This document shows positions 11,085 through 22,545 of a stretch of 64,000 nucleotides of DNA, in pieces. Made by a program: the position numbers and the translations under genes. Source of the stretch: Favolaschia claudopus. Taxonomy: Eukaryota > Basidiomycota > Agaricomycetes > Agaricales > Mycenaceae. Under the pieces are notes generated by a model that was not told the origin of the DNA, searched no databases, and saw only the letters and a program-made list of their open reading frames with translations. Numbering within the stretch: position 1 is the stretch's first letter; every line of letters begins with the position of its first letter. Location of the stretch: positions 868,001-932,000 of the forward strand of contig JAWWNJ010000056.1 of the NCBI GenBank assembly GCA_037176885.1, given 5' to 3'.

Positions 11085-11980
11085 AGGCTCCAACCATTTA
11101 GTTTCCGTTTGCGAACTTTGGCAAATCAAACGGAAACGGTTACAGCCGTTTCAGAAAAAGAATGCGGGTTTTGATCTTCTTTCCTTTTCGATTTTAATTG
11201 ACAGTTGTTGACGATTCCGTCAACGGCACCGTGCGGCTCCACAAGTCTCCACAACTGCCGTGAGCTTGGCGGTGTAAACAACTGGGCTCAAGCACGCATT
11301 TGAGCCCTGCTGGAGGTCAGATTGGAGCTCTGATGTATTCACAAACGTTCAGGGAGCCTCACCAACTCACTCTCTGGCAAGAGAATGCGCTGAAAGAGAC
11401 GAATAGCTGATTCGGCAAGGGTGGAGCCGAGGACGCAGGACCAAACACAGATAAGCAGATTTCGAAAACGAAAATCAATCAAAACCCGCATTCTTTTTCC
11501 GAAACGGCTGTAGGAAACAGTTTATAACAGTTTAAAACTGTTTTAAACGGATGAATTTCTGGAGTGGTCGAATTGGGCGTACCTAGAGGTGAGTCGGCAT
11601 GTTTTGTTCCCCTCCTTCTCGCGTTTATCACCCCAGCAACCCCCAGATGTCCTCACATGGGACCCGAGCCAATATGAGACCCCAAATCCGCGCCCAGAAG
11701 TCGTCCAGTTTCCTCGTTTGGACAAAGGTTGAGCATCCCAAGCTGCAAGTAATGAGCTATCATCATGATCAGGGAGCAGAGACTGGTCTATGGAACTTTG
11801 TGGCGGAAATATCAGTGAATTTTACTACCATTTGCAAAATTCTGTGTACTGAAAGGCAGTTCATTCAGCCCAACCGTTTGAACCGTTTACAAACTGTTTC
11901 CAAACTGTTTCCGACCTCGAGCAAATTAAATGGAAACGAAAACGGATATTACCGTTTGCAAACGGAAATGGTTGGAGCCT
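11085..11980. mobile_element. TA-type MITE inserted in DUF6818 gene, itself interrupted
   Basis: Inverted ends AGGCTCCAACCATTT (left) and AAATGGTTGGAGCCT (right) are flanked by TA on both sides. Further in, both arms carry repeats of CCGTTTGC/GCAAACGG and AAACGG. Removing the inner element (11143-11510 plus one TA) restores a roughly 526-bp element. The right end abuts DUF6818 coding sequence, so this insertion broke that gene. No transposase is encoded. Confidence 0.75.
11143..11510. mobile_element. TA-type MITE nested inside another MITE (368 bp)
   Basis: Inverted ends CAGCCGTTTCAGAAAAAGAA (left) pair with TTCTTTTTCCGAAACGGCTG (right) and extend inward past GCGGGTTTTGAT. Both flanks are TA (11141-42 and 11511-12). 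It has no coding capacity. It lies inside the 11085-11980 element and is therefore the younger of the two. Confidence 0.8.
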
Positions 11981-12574
11981 TAACCAATTGGCATCACGCT
12001 CCGGTCGATTGTGCTCCACAGCCCACGGCCTGAACAACGCCGCAACATCCTTCCATCCCTCTTTCCCCAGCGGCAACACTTTCCTGATGCACCGCATAGA
12101 CGCCTTCTTATCCGCTTTGCTATAGTTGTGAGCGCCATGTGGACGGCCGCGCTTGCCGTCGACACGCTTAGCAGGGGCGGCGTCGCTCTCGTCGTCAGAA
12201 TCGGGGGAACGTTTGCGCTTCTTGCCCTTGTCCTTGGGCCGAACACCAGCGATCTTGGAGGCTGGCTTTCCGAGGACAGCGGTGGCGGTTTCGAAGGGAG
12301 GAAGATGAGGAAGACTGTTCGAGTCGTGGTGCTGGAGATGAGACTCGAAGGGAAGCATGTTTGTGGCCGTGAAATTGAAGGCGTGCTACATATTGTTAGT
12401 TCAACAAGATAGTATGAGAATTTTGCGAGGCTTACCTGGGGCATGGCGCTGGAGGGGAAGGCAGGCTGCAAAGGCTGAGTCGTCTGAGCAGAGGGAACCT
12501 AAATAAGTTTATCAGCATGGTCAACGATGTCGAGAGAAGTCGAAGTTCTGTGGAGAGAGCGCTGTACGGATGTC

Positions 12575-14850
12575 CATCTGCTTCGGGCCGAACCGCTGTG
12601 TCAGTTTGGGTGCCTTGAGGCCAATGTAGGTCTCAATCTCCAAGACCGGCAGGTTGGCAACACGTTGCACAAGGGGAGGTGCATCAATATCCGTCTCATC
12701 CTCGCCGTCAGCCATATCCTCCACCTCAGCCGTGTTGAATTGCTGCGGAGGTTGAACACTGAATCGAGGTCAATCGGGGCATCGGAGTCCGTTGGCGCTG
12801 TCGGGTTGAGGAGGTCATCGAGAGTGGGAATGCGGACGCGTTTGGGGTCAGTTGGCTGTCGGTGATACTCGTTAAGTGAAGTTGGCTGTTGCAGGATGGC
12901 AGGAACTCACCGCCTTGGTGTCGAACTTAACCTGACCGCGTTCGAAGAGCGACTGAATGGCGTTGAAGCATCGGCTCACACTACTTGCCTGGTTGGCGAA
13001 TGTTGAGAAGCGAGTCTCGCCGAATGCGACCAGGGAACGACGATCCTCCTCGGTCTTGAGCTCGTCACGCAAGTATATGGTGGAATCATTGCTGTGGCTG
13101 AAGAAGGTCGTGATTAACGAGACAAATTTCATCGGCTGGAGAGCAGATTAGTCAAACGCGACTCCAATCTTTAATCGCACACAGTCACACCTCCGTGAAT
13201 CCCTTGATCTTCGGAAACTCCTTTGAACCAACCATAATCTCCTTCGCAAGTAGATTGAGCTGATGACAGGGGTCGGGGCAATTCAAGATCCAAGGCCATT
13301 TTGTGCAAATGAGAGCTCGGCATTTCTTGACATTTCCCGTGGTATCGGACACAACCATCGAAAAACGGACTGCGGTATACTCGAGTAGAATAGAATAACC
13401 TAGAAAAAATTCAGTACGGTGCGACAGAATACATGTTCCGATGGCACGAACCTTGGTGAGCTCTTCGCAAATTTTATCCCCAGTCGCAGAAATTCCAGTT
13501 AAAATGATACCTGCGACCAAGTACGACAGACAAGCCGAGGTCGTCACATGTGTAGTGTATATCTCGTCTTTGCGTCGACTTGACCAGCCGTCGAAGGAAA
13601 GCGTCAGATGTATGAAGCTTTGGACCATCGCTTGAAGCTGCTCCATCGCATATGTGGTTTCAATAGCGAGTCGGGAGGTCACAAACGACGATCGGTCGGG
13701 GACAGAATAAGAAGAGCAGCTAGATTCGGACGAATTGTGAGTGTTACTCCTGGTACAATTTGCTTGAACACTTACAGGGCATTACAAAAGTCGATGAAAA
13801 TCCGTTATCAAGAAGAGCAAACGCTAATGAACAGCACACAAGTAATCGCAAGAGTAGATAGTCAATAGCGGACTGATTGAATAGTTGAGTTAAGAATCAA
13901 AACGAAATAGCGGAGGACGTACCTGGCGAGGAGCGGTCATTTTTTCCGTACTTCCCCAGCTCGCGCCGAGGGTCCGCTGCACCGGTGCTGCTTTTGTCGA
14001 TGCAGTCGCGATTTCTGGAATCGCAACACGGTCATGATTTGGATCTTCTGCCTTTCGAGACTTTTCCCGCACAGGAGGAGCAACTGCCTTCCCTGTAAGC
14101 ACATTACTCGCGGATGCGTTCGAAAAGCTGTCTCGGAAAGCCTCCCATGCATCAGGAAAGTCCCGCTGGAGTTTCTTGACATACGATAGTCAATTACAAA
14201 TCAGACTGATCATTTTTGCTAACATACCGGGCAGGCAATTAAATGAGGACCGCATCGTGTGCGTGAATTGTTTCTCCAGCTGTTATCGCACCCCAGACAG
14301 TGATAAATAGGCTTCAGGTCGCCTACGGAGTTTTTCTCGCTACGCTCGATAACTAAAGCAGCCACCAATGTGTCGAAAGATTTTCCGAGTTTCTTGACCT
14401 CTCTGGTGACAATATTTCCGTTTGCCTTGCGTTCCTCCCGCTCTCACTGGCGGTCGGCCTGCCCATCGAGTGAAATTGACAGTACAGGTGTGCCAGAAGG
14501 TGCGGCGTCAGTCATGGTAACGTCGTCGCTGCCGAATTGCGGCGGGACCTAGATAAAACAAATTAAAATTGGACGGGTCCATGGAGGAGAAAACAAATCA
14601 AAGAGAGACGAACATCGGGGGCCGTGTATGGCTCGTCGCGATCGAGTTGCTCTGCGAGAGGAAAAACCCGCTCCCAGTACGAAGTCCATGCCAACGCGTG
14701 GTCGGAGCTGCGATCTGAGCCAAAAACCAATTGCATAACAGCTTTCACATCGTCGAAGCCGTAAGATGAGATAGTGAAGAACTTGTCAGAACCTGAGCAG
14801 AGGGCGTTGTACTCTTCGTTGGAGAGGCCCATGCCGACAATGTTTTGCAA
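12575..14850 (-). pseudogene. hAT-family transposase with BED zinc finger
   Basis: Minus-strand multi-exon transposase. In order it shows a short N-terminal region (about 14850-14470), a BED-type zinc finger (YHCLGCDNSWRNNSRTRCGP...H, about 14310-14226), a linker, and the hAT catalytic core at 13682-13185 (SFDGWSSRRKDEIYTTHV, SMVVSDTTGNVKKCR, NCPDPCHQLNLLAKEIM). Next comes an exon at 13130-12915 (YLRDELKTEEDRRSL, GETRFSTFANQASSVSRC). A GTGAGT...GACAG intron then joins in frame to a weakly characterised acidic segment down to 12575. The C-terminal hAT dimerisation domain is not visible. It is damaged by an in-frame TGA near 14470, between the N-terminal part and the BED finger, and by a one-base frame change near 12745. 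It is probably the former autonomous gene of the hAT end seen at 15396-15415. Confidence 0.82.
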
Positions 14851-15395
14851 AGGTCGAATATTTAAAGTCTCGCTGAAACTCGTATTTACTTTGTTGCCAA
14901 TGCACCGCTGAAAACCTTGGAGATAGCACAGATTTACGCAGGTTCTCGCTTAGAATCCGCTGAAACATGCACTGGGGACGAAATTTCACATTCGAATCAC
15001 ATTCAGCGCAGGAGGGCGACACCAGATAGGGAGTGTGCAAAGAGAAAATATTCAATTGATGCAGTGTAGTCGTCGCTGAAGGGACAAGATTGTCAATGAC
15101 GCAAATGGATTTTGAGTCGCGATGGCTCGAAATGCATTTGCGTCATTTGAAGAGGCGGATCCGTGGGAGAAGGGTGGGTGGGGCCTGCCTAATTCGGCCC
15201 CGTAGTTCACGTAAATCCTGGGCGTTTCGGCAGTGCTTCCGGTTGGCTTCAGCATCGCAAAAATGCTCACTGAACGTTTGCCCTTGAATTCAAGCCCAAA
15301 AAATCAATTTAATACACTTTAATACATTGAGCTTCTGGCCCCCAATGTATGATAGGTATGATACCCCGTATAATACGCCGTATATAATACGCCGG
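14851..15395. other. 5' flank of the hAT transposase, subterminal repeats
   Basis: Non-coding DNA between the transposase and the presumed hAT terminus. From about 15355 it carries several GTATAATACG/CGTATTATAC-type subterminal motifs, typical of sequences bound by hAT transposases. The short ORFs here show no recognised domain. Confidence 0.45.
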
Positions 15396-15415
15396 CCTTC
15401 CATACCCGGCACTAG
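15396..15415. repeat. hAT-type element terminus
   Basis: The sequence CCTTCCATACCCGGCACTAG is nearly identical to a second terminus at 60490-60509, and both are preceded by GTATAATACG-type subterminal motifs. This is the expected outer end of the element whose hAT transposase lies at 12575-14850. The partner end was not found, so the element is probably truncated on the other side. Confidence 0.55.
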
Positions 15416-15943
15416 TGCTTTATGGGGTGCTCCTAAAATATACTGAAGCAATCCGGACTGGCTATCCTCGAAGCACCATACAAATTCCAGTGTTTAGCTC
15501 ACTATCAACACCACTGCTGGTATATTTTGATTGTGGTGAGTGTCTCTATTGGCTATATAGCCCTAACACGTACAGATAATTCTTGTTTTTGAGGACTTGG
15601 CCTCCCAAAGCACGAACGACTGACGATAAGCAATATCCAGAGTTGATCCAGAGTCTTGTGACACCAAGTCACGGAGTGATGTAACGTGCGAAACCTACCC
15701 AAATCCGGAAGTTTATCGTCGCTTTGGCAGTTTGGAGGTCCCTTGCGTCAAAATACCACCTGCAGATGGGTCTGATATCAGTTTCCAACAGTTTGGGATC
15801 TCCAGGCAGCTTTTGCGTACTAGACATGAGACAAGTTTAAGACCCTACGGGGGACCCCCCCGGGACCAGCCGACGGCCAGGAAAAAACTTTTGTAGGTGA
15901 TATCTTGTTCTCTTATCGTTGGATCCCCTTGGCCCAAGGGTCT

Positions 15944-16860
15944 GATTTACTCTATTTCGGACAGACATTTGGGGCTAAATTTCAATTTTTCGCCCTGAGG
16001 CTACTGATAGGCGTCTTTTGCACTGTGAACCTCGGAACCCGTGAATTTCACTGCATATTTTCACCTTGTTTGAACCCAACTTTCACCACAAAACAGCCAG
16101 AAATTCGGGGAGAAGAAGGGAAATTCACCCATAAAACCCGCGAGCACCGTTCACGGGTTATATGACCGTTTTCACCCATTTTCGCTATGTTTTTTTTGGG
16201 TGAATTTCAGGGGCAAAGAAGTGAATTTCGCCCAAAATGCGACCTTGCTTAGACCGGCGAATAGCTCGTATTACTGCTACTCTACTACCACTTACATTAA
16301 ACACTTACTACGACTACAATTGCGGACCTCAATAATTATTCTACTACAGCTATTCGACTATGACAATAATCTTAATTAACTGTATACGGAAACCGTACTG
16401 GTGACCTGAACCATGTACCTTTTCAAGTACGTGAAACTGTAATTTCACTAGGAATTTACCTGAACCTACTTCCAAGCATCTGGTCACAGTTTCAGTGGAG
16501 TTTCATGCGAAATTTTCACCCAAATTTTGAGAGCTTATTTCAACCCAAATCCGGGTGAAAACCGAAATTCGCCAGGTCGGACTGTGAATTTCACGGACTT
16601 TGTTTTTCACAGTGTTGCACTGTTTCTGAAGCAAAAGTCTTCTCAAAACTGTCAAAATGTCGTCGTTTTTCCTGCCCAGCACCTCAATTTTGGTTTCTGA
16701 TTCATCCTCAGAAGAACATATACTCGAAAAATTTTCCGCACTGCGCGCGATTTACTCTATTCCGGACGGACATCGGGGAGTATCTGGCTGATTTACTCTA
16801 TTTTTCGGACAGACATCGGCCGTTTTTTGGACGTTGATTTACTCTAGCGCGGACAGACAT
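15944..16860. repeat. Field of two dispersed motifs (GATTTACTCT...GGACAGACAT and GTGAATTTCA)
   Basis: GATTTACTCTATTTCGGACAGACAT-like copies start at 15944, 16749, 16790 and 16836. They keep GATTTACTCTA and GGAC(A/G)GACAT with small changes between. Between 16030 and 16610 there are about ten GTGAATTTCAC/GTGAAATTCA-like words, the same kind of DNA as at 55290-56660. A shared line TGACCTGAACCATGTACC also occurs at about 16397, 55109 and 56276. No gene is recognised. Confidence 0.55.
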
Positions 16861-18215
16861 AGTAGGTAGTGACCTGGGGCCTTACTAAGATATATTAAAA
16901 GGCAAAAGGGGAGGGAGTTTCGGATTCAAGTTTGCACTCACCCCCGTGTTTTCGTAGTGTATCTGGTATCGAAGAGCCCGCAACAATATGGAATGCATCT
17001 TGATTTCCATGTCCAAATCCGGCCGCGGCTTGAATTCAAGATTGCGGCATGTCCTTAAATATGGACTAAGGACGCAGCCAATGTAATTCAAATTTGCACT
17101 CAAGTGGTCGAGGCCGGTCGCGGAGATTGCCAACACAAACAAGGACAAGCTTCGTCGTGGTGGCATTCAAGCAAGCTTGCCTTTCTCGCCGTCTCCTCCT
17201 TACCAGCTCACAGGGCTGGCCGTTGTCGACGTCGCATTTTTCAAGGCTCATGGCACGAGATTCCACTCTCCGCCTTGTTTAACTGTTCCTCCTTGTCTCA
17301 AAGCCCGCTTACTGCCCGACTGACTGGCTCCTGGCAGTAGTCCCGAGAACCTCGAATACCTCAAATCTCGTCGTTACAACTTGCATTTCCATTACTTCGG
17401 CGACCTGATATTCAGCTCCAACAAAGCGCGCCATGATGATTGCGTCGATGTGGGTTGGAAATGGTGAAAGGATACATTCTGGATGAAGCTGCGTGATTTT
17501 TCAATCTGTTAGGCTGCGAATAAGTAGACCGGCCATTTTCACTCTCTGCCCGCTGTCCCGATGTCCACTTATCCCTGTCCCCTCCCCCACGCGGATGTCA
17601 TTTCATGTTCACCAGGATAACTGCACACCCGCCTCCACACACGAGTTCGTGTATTTGGAGTCGTTGTGCAGTTCATCTGGAGAATAACTGTCTTGTATTC
17701 ACACATGCGCCGTGCCGACTCGTCCAAATCTATCAACGCCATCGACATTTAGATATACACAACAACGTTTTGTTGAATAGCGAGTTTGCGATGCAGCCAT
17801 TGGATGGCTAATGGCTACACAAAAGTCGAAATTCTGGCGCATTGCCCAAGGCTAACCCCGGTCTCAGCATCCAAACTTCATTCTAGGCAGCTCTTGTGTA
17901 ACTCGACATCATTGTTTGGGCCATCAAAGTTTCCTAATCGGGAAATCGTTAGCCATTCAATGGCTCCAATGGCTCATCGCAAACCCTCTAATTACTCCGT
18001 TCCCTTCCTTCTGCGCGGCTTCTCGCCTTTCCAAAAAGCCCACATTTGCATAATCCATGCCCGCCCCTTCCATAACACTCAAATCTTTCGCCTTGAGGCA
18101 CACGGAGCAGCAATCAGGTATCATTTTTAGGACGCTACACAAAGTAGTGATCGTCGCAACTACTAATAACATGAATTTCCTCGAGCGTACGCTCGGGGTA
18201 CTGTGCGTATGTGTA
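16861..18215. other. Unassigned stretch without recognised gene
   Basis: Only short, mutually overlapping ORFs occur and none shows a known domain. No terminal repeats or RNA genes are seen. ATTCAAGTTTGCACTCA near 16924 recurs in similar form near 17086. Confidence 0.35.
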
Positions 18216-18216
18216 T

Positions 18217-18573
18217 TGAAGCAACGCAAAATCGACCGTGACATTTCCGTTGCAATTTTCAAGGGCAACGGCCAGCATCGTGACCGTGACCGTTGCCTTG
18301 AGGTGCAACCTTTTGACCAATCTTTCACTGATTACGGGGCGATTCCGGCGCTTTTTACAGTGAAAAAGCATTCCTGCTTTAGCTGAAGAGCTGAAACCCG
18401 GAAATCTTGGGCAGAAATCAACATATTAATTGCTTCTAGGGTGCCTCCAAATTTCTTAATATTTTTCTGCAAAATGTCACGGTGGTTGAAAAGCAACGCA
18501 AGGCATCGTGACCGTGACCCGGAGGAAATTTCGCAACGCAACGGAGGTCATCGTGACCGTGACCGTTGCTTCC
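18217..18573. repeat. GCAACG / CATCGTGACCGTGACC repeat cluster
   Basis: The word CATCGTGACCGTGACC occurs at about 18274, 18506 and 18550. It is flanked by GCAACG(C/G) words, in partly inverted order. GAAGCAACG at 18218 and CGTTGCTTC at 18573 could be the ends of a small inverted-repeat element of about 355 bp. No target duplication was identified. Confidence 0.4.
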
Positions 18574-18800
18574 ATACAGGGAGACACAGTATTGGATTTA
18601 GCATCCATATTCTCTTGCCTACTGCTGTAGAGAACTGGCGGCAACTTGTCAAAATTCTGCGAGTATGGGGCTGTGGAAATTTCTTCTTCAATTTCGTGCG
18701 CATATAATAAATTGAAAATTTCGAAGAGCTAACATTAACAATCAGTTCACCTTAATGAAATTGTTCTTGTGTAGTCCAGGCAGAGGTGTTAGAAGTATGA

Positions 18801-18840
18801 AGCAGATACTGTATATGCTAAGCAGATACTGTATATGCTA
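18801..18840. repeat. Exact 20-bp tandem duplication
   Basis: AGCAGATACTGTATATGCTA occurs twice head to tail. The surrounding 18574-19003 holds no recognised gene. Confidence 0.9.
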
Positions 18841-19003
18841 AGAAATTGAACCACAGAACTGCGGAAATGCATTGTAATTAAATGTTATGGTAGGCTTTCA
18901 GCTCATTCAAACTGTCTGGAGTACTCTTGTCCACTTTTAAAGGGCATCGAATTTCAAGAGCCTTGCATGAGTGGAATCCGAGCAAAATTTGAGTTGATGA
19001 AAG

Positions 19004-19626
19004 TAGCGCTGGCCAAATACGAATATAATATGCCTTTTGGCGTATTGTATTCATATCCGTATCGTATTTGCCTCCTAGGACCGTATCATATCTGTAGTAT
19101 ATTGTACTCATAGTCATAGGGTTGAATACGAATATATTTTGAATATATTCAAATATATTTTGGGTTGCAAAATTTTCAACGAAGTGCTCCAAAAACAGCT
19201 CATATCCTCCTCTCATGCTGCTTCAATGCATTATAGTGCATTTCTAAGGAAGAATCTCCACCCCAACACTGAGATACAAAGCCAGATCAAATTGTTGTGA
19301 TGGTCGGTGTTCACCCGAGATGCCCGGGGATGCGTTGGAACTGTTGCCGAGCCGTCGGGAGCCCGGGACAACGGTTGTCAGCCGGCCGGACAGGCATTTG
19401 TTGATTTTGGCCCTCGGCTCCAAGGGCCGGAACACATTTGATGGCAAAAGTTGTGGTAAAATATATCTGAATACGCTGGGGTCCATATCGTACTCATATT
19501 CATACCGTATCGTAGTCATATTCTTCCATATTCATATTCACTTCCCCTCCCCGCGCCGTATCGTATTCGTATTCCGTTGAATATATTCAAAATATATTTT
19601 TCGTATTATATTTTTGGCCAGCGCTA
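19004..19626. mobile_element. hAT-type MITE with perfect 8-bp target duplication
   Basis: Inverted ends TAGCGCTGGCCAAA (left) and TTTGGCCAGCGCTA (right) with AT-rich subterminal repeats (ATACGAATATA, GAATATATTCAAA) in both arms. The 8-bp sequence GATGAAAG flanks both sides (18996-19003 and 19627-19634), which is diagnostic of hAT-type insertion. No transposase is encoded. A GC-rich centre (about 19310-19440) contains local inverted repeats. Confidence 0.9.
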
Positions 19627-19634
19627 GATGAAAG

Positions 19635-20015
19635 TGGTAGCTCGAAGGTGCAGCAATCTAGGCAGAATTGCGAGGTTTGTGAGTGAACGCTTCACACCTA
19701 TTTTATCAGTGCTAAAGCACTCCAATTTGTTTCTTGTTCTGGAGCGCGTCCATGGAAGTTGAAGTGTTGAGAGGCGTCGATTGGGCGTCAACTTGAACTT
19801 GGTAAGTACGTGAGTGGATCAGCGGGAATTGATCAGGCCGACGGCCATCATGCACGGGTGCAATCCTATGCCCAAATAAGGACATGGGCGTCCACAGCCA
19901 TCGCACATGAGCCTGAATTTCTGACCCGATATAGAAAAATAACGGTCACATATAAAACTGTTTTGGTCAATAGAAACTGTAGCTATGTATATATGCTGAG
20001 CGACAGAGGTTCCTC
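19635..20015. other. Unassigned spacer
   Basis: About 380 bp between the hAT MITE and a Gypsy fragment. No gene, terminal repeat or RNA feature is recognised. Confidence 0.4.
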
Positions 20016-20159
20016 GTAACGGGACTCGGCAAGGCCCGCGTATTCATCGGGTATGATTGGTTATTCAAACACAACCCTGAGGTCGACTGGCGCGACCAAC
20101 GGATAACCTTCAGCCGATGCCCAAAGGAGTGCATAGCAAAAAACCCCGAGACGCAGCCT
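20016..20159 (+). pseudogene. Gypsy/Ty3 Pol fragment (end of protease)
   Basis: A plus-strand frame without ATG reads VTGLGKARVFIGYDWLFKHN, then PEVDWRDQRITFSRCP. This is the conserved end of a Gypsy retropepsin and the linker to reverse transcriptase (usual pattern IGxDWLxxHNPxVDW...FxRCP). Both sides lack further Gypsy domains, so it is a fragment of about 48 codons. It abuts the truncated 3' end of the FunK1 pseudogene on the opposite strand. Confidence 0.7.
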
Positions 20160-20184
20160 CCGGAAACCCGTCGCGCATGATATA

Positions 20185-22361
20185 GAGTAGTAGGAATGCA
20201 AACGACTCAAGGTCGTGCCCATATTTGCGCTGGATAGTTCCATGCGGTTGGGTGAGCAGATCCGTAGAGATGAAAGGGAGGGTTCCGGTTCTTTCGAACC
20301 CCCGCAGCTGGTGACTCGCCGCCCGCTTCCATCAATGCACTGAGATCATAGTCAGACAAGACGATCCAGGGGTCCGAGTCAGCATCCTGCTCGGCTGCCA
20401 CGGTCCCGCCATGTGGGACTATTTGCTTAGCGACCATCAAGTTGGTGAGACTGATGTCGCCATGCGCAACACCGATCCGCCAGAGGAGGTTGTGACCTGG
20501 AAGAAAGCAAGATTAGATTAGACCAATACGCTTGCGAGAAATTATGCACACACATCGAATCGCTTTCCAGATCAGCCGCCATAGCATCTCAGGATCATCG
20601 AGGTAGTCTTGATAACGGAAGGGCGAAAGCCGCTTCGAAACCATCCAAAGAGGGATCTGCCGTCCGCAGGGTGTCCCAGTCGGGCACGGACACACTTGGT
20701 TGATGTTAACTCCATCGTGCCTGCGATTATGCAAGACGGCAGGTGGTTGGTCACAAAGCCGATGATATCAGCGGGAAGGTATTTGCCCGCACGCTCTCGG
20801 GCCTCCGCCACAATCTTGTACTCTTTATCTGTTCGCCTATCCTCTGACCAGCTTGATTTGAAGAATTCCTCCGGCGATTTCAATATGGGACAGGCAAATG
20901 TCCGGCGTCCTCGAATAGCAAAGGGACGGTCTACCCACTCAGAATTGGTATCAAGGGTGCGCGAAGCGAGCTCAGAGGGAAGAGTAATATGGCCCCAAGC
21001 CTGATCGTCAAACTCATCCAGGACAGATACGAGGGCAATGAGGAGGTCAAAACGGTGAATGAAATCGATGCTTTTCGACGCGATTCGGCCTTGCGCGTCA
21101 TAGAATTGTAGGCTGAGGGAACGGTCTGCATTACGCATATCAATGCCTGTCAGAGGACAAAACGATACCGTGGGCCAACCTTGGAGTAGTAACGTTATGG
21201 TATGTGATATAAATGGGCCACAACGGAGACGTTCCAGAGCATAGAAACCACCCTGTTGCTCTGGGCTGAGCGTAAGATTGAGTAGCTCTTTGACTTTCTC
21301 TCTAGAAGTTGATGTCGAGTCGGTTTTGGACCGTTTCTGCGGAGGAGCATCAGGGGATGGCCCCTCGCTGCCTCGCTTTGACCCACCGGCTAAGAAAAAG
21401 TCAGGTATGCGTCTATCCGATAGGGATGTTCCTGCGTACCGGGGCTCCTTGAGTTGATAGCTACGAATTGGGTGCAAAAGTATGATGAAGAAAATCATTG
21501 GTTAACATGCTAATACACACCTGGTTCACCTAGGTTGAAATTGCCTATTTTCCGCCCATATTTAAACTCCAGAGAGGCAAGGACGTTGCTCCATGCCAAA
21601 GGGGTGCCTTTGGGTTTGTTTGCTGCTGTTAAACGTAGGGTATCGAAGGATTCGTCCTCTGAAACTTCTGTATCTTGTAGATGCTCAACAAATGTTTTGA
21701 CTTTCACGATGATGCAGTCCGGGGACGTCTTCCTCATCCCTGCCTTCTTGAGCGCAGCGCTGTGTATGCGCTGGGGGTCGTTAGGAACGAAAATGATTTC
21801 CTCCTATGAGGCGGGGACATGGCGTTGGTCGGGGTGTTTCAAGTGACCAAGATGCTCCTTGATGAGATTTACGATATTAACGAAAGGAACATAACGGCTT
21901 TTTTCGTCGGATGCATGGCAGCTGAAAAGCAGTAATTAAGGGACGCCATAGGCAAAGCGCATACGTATGTACATACTAGATTGTCAAATCGTTTGCTATA
22001 AAGCCTCCCATTTCACGTTGAACATTCTTCGCCTTTTCTAGAACGGTGGGGAATTTGGGGAAAAGGGCTTCAAGTAAAACTTCGAGTTCAACGTTGTTGA
22101 TACCTCGATCAATATCCTCCTGCATGAGAGCCATATTCAGAGGATTCCGGGACCTGCAAAAGCACGTTCACCATGCTGTGAGCCGTTGAATGTGAGGCAA
22201 GAGTTATACCTTTGGTCCCGGACATGTTCGCCACTAGCCGCCGTCCCGCCAGCTAGAGGAGTGCCTTGAAGGATGTTATCAGTTACAACCGGTAAAGGCA
22301 GCAACCCTTGTTCCGGGGTCGTAGTTATTTCGTTCTGTTCTGAGGGGTTGGGACTACCCAT
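20185..22361 (-). pseudogene. FunK1-type fungal protein kinase
   Basis: Minus-strand multi-exon gene of the FunK1 family, multicopy kinases of mushroom-forming fungi. It starts MGSPNPSEQNEI at 22361, with a first intron at 22209-22154, and continues through the N-terminal FunK1 region (ELEVLLEALFPKFP, FVPNDPQRIHS). The kinase N-lobe follows (IDFIHRFDLLIALVSVLDEF) and then the catalytic segment HGDISLTNLM (HRD equivalent), WIVLSDYDLSAL (DFG equivalent) and KYGHDLESFAFLL. Damage: an in-frame TAG after RHVPAS (about 21830), a frame change near 20660, and loss of the rest of the C-lobe near 20185, where unrelated Gypsy sequence begins. Some splice sites could not be placed cleanly. A non-functional copy is likely. 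Confidence 0.85.
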
Positions 22362-22545
22362 CGCATTCGTAGGTGGTGAAAACCAGGCCAACACGTGACC
22401 AATACGTGTTCGCCGGGTTGTGATTCCGATTGGACGAGCTTTAGCGCCCTGCCTTCGGCACGGCCGACTCGCTCCGCTCGCGGCGTGCCTACGGGGGGTC
22501 ACAGCTCGTCGGGGCTGCCGCCCCAAACCCCGCAGTGAATTGCTT

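Larger units (their letters stand above)
9239..12518 (-). pseudogene. DUF6818-type Myb/SANT-like protein with coiled coil, split by insertions
   Basis: Two halves of one minus-strand gene. The 5' half (about 12518-11990) encodes a basic nuclear-type segment (KGKKRKRSPDSDDESD) and a DUF6818 domain (GRPHGAHNYSKADKKA, KVLPLGKEGWKDVAALF, EHNRPERDA), a presumed DNA-binding Myb-like fold. A clean intron lies at 12435-12386 (GTAAGC...CTAAC...TAG). The 3' half (about 10008-9239) begins KKPTGSGTCPPEVKEANEIE, continues with an acidic stretch and a coiled coil (about 9790-9560), and ends in an acidic tail (SDPSDDEGDKENVDP). Between the halves lie roughly 2 kb containing two separate MITE insertions, one of them nested. 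Near 9420 the frame shifts by one base (KIKCE to IYPDGG), so the gene is broken twice. The upstream start is unclear. Function is unknown. Confidence 0.7.
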
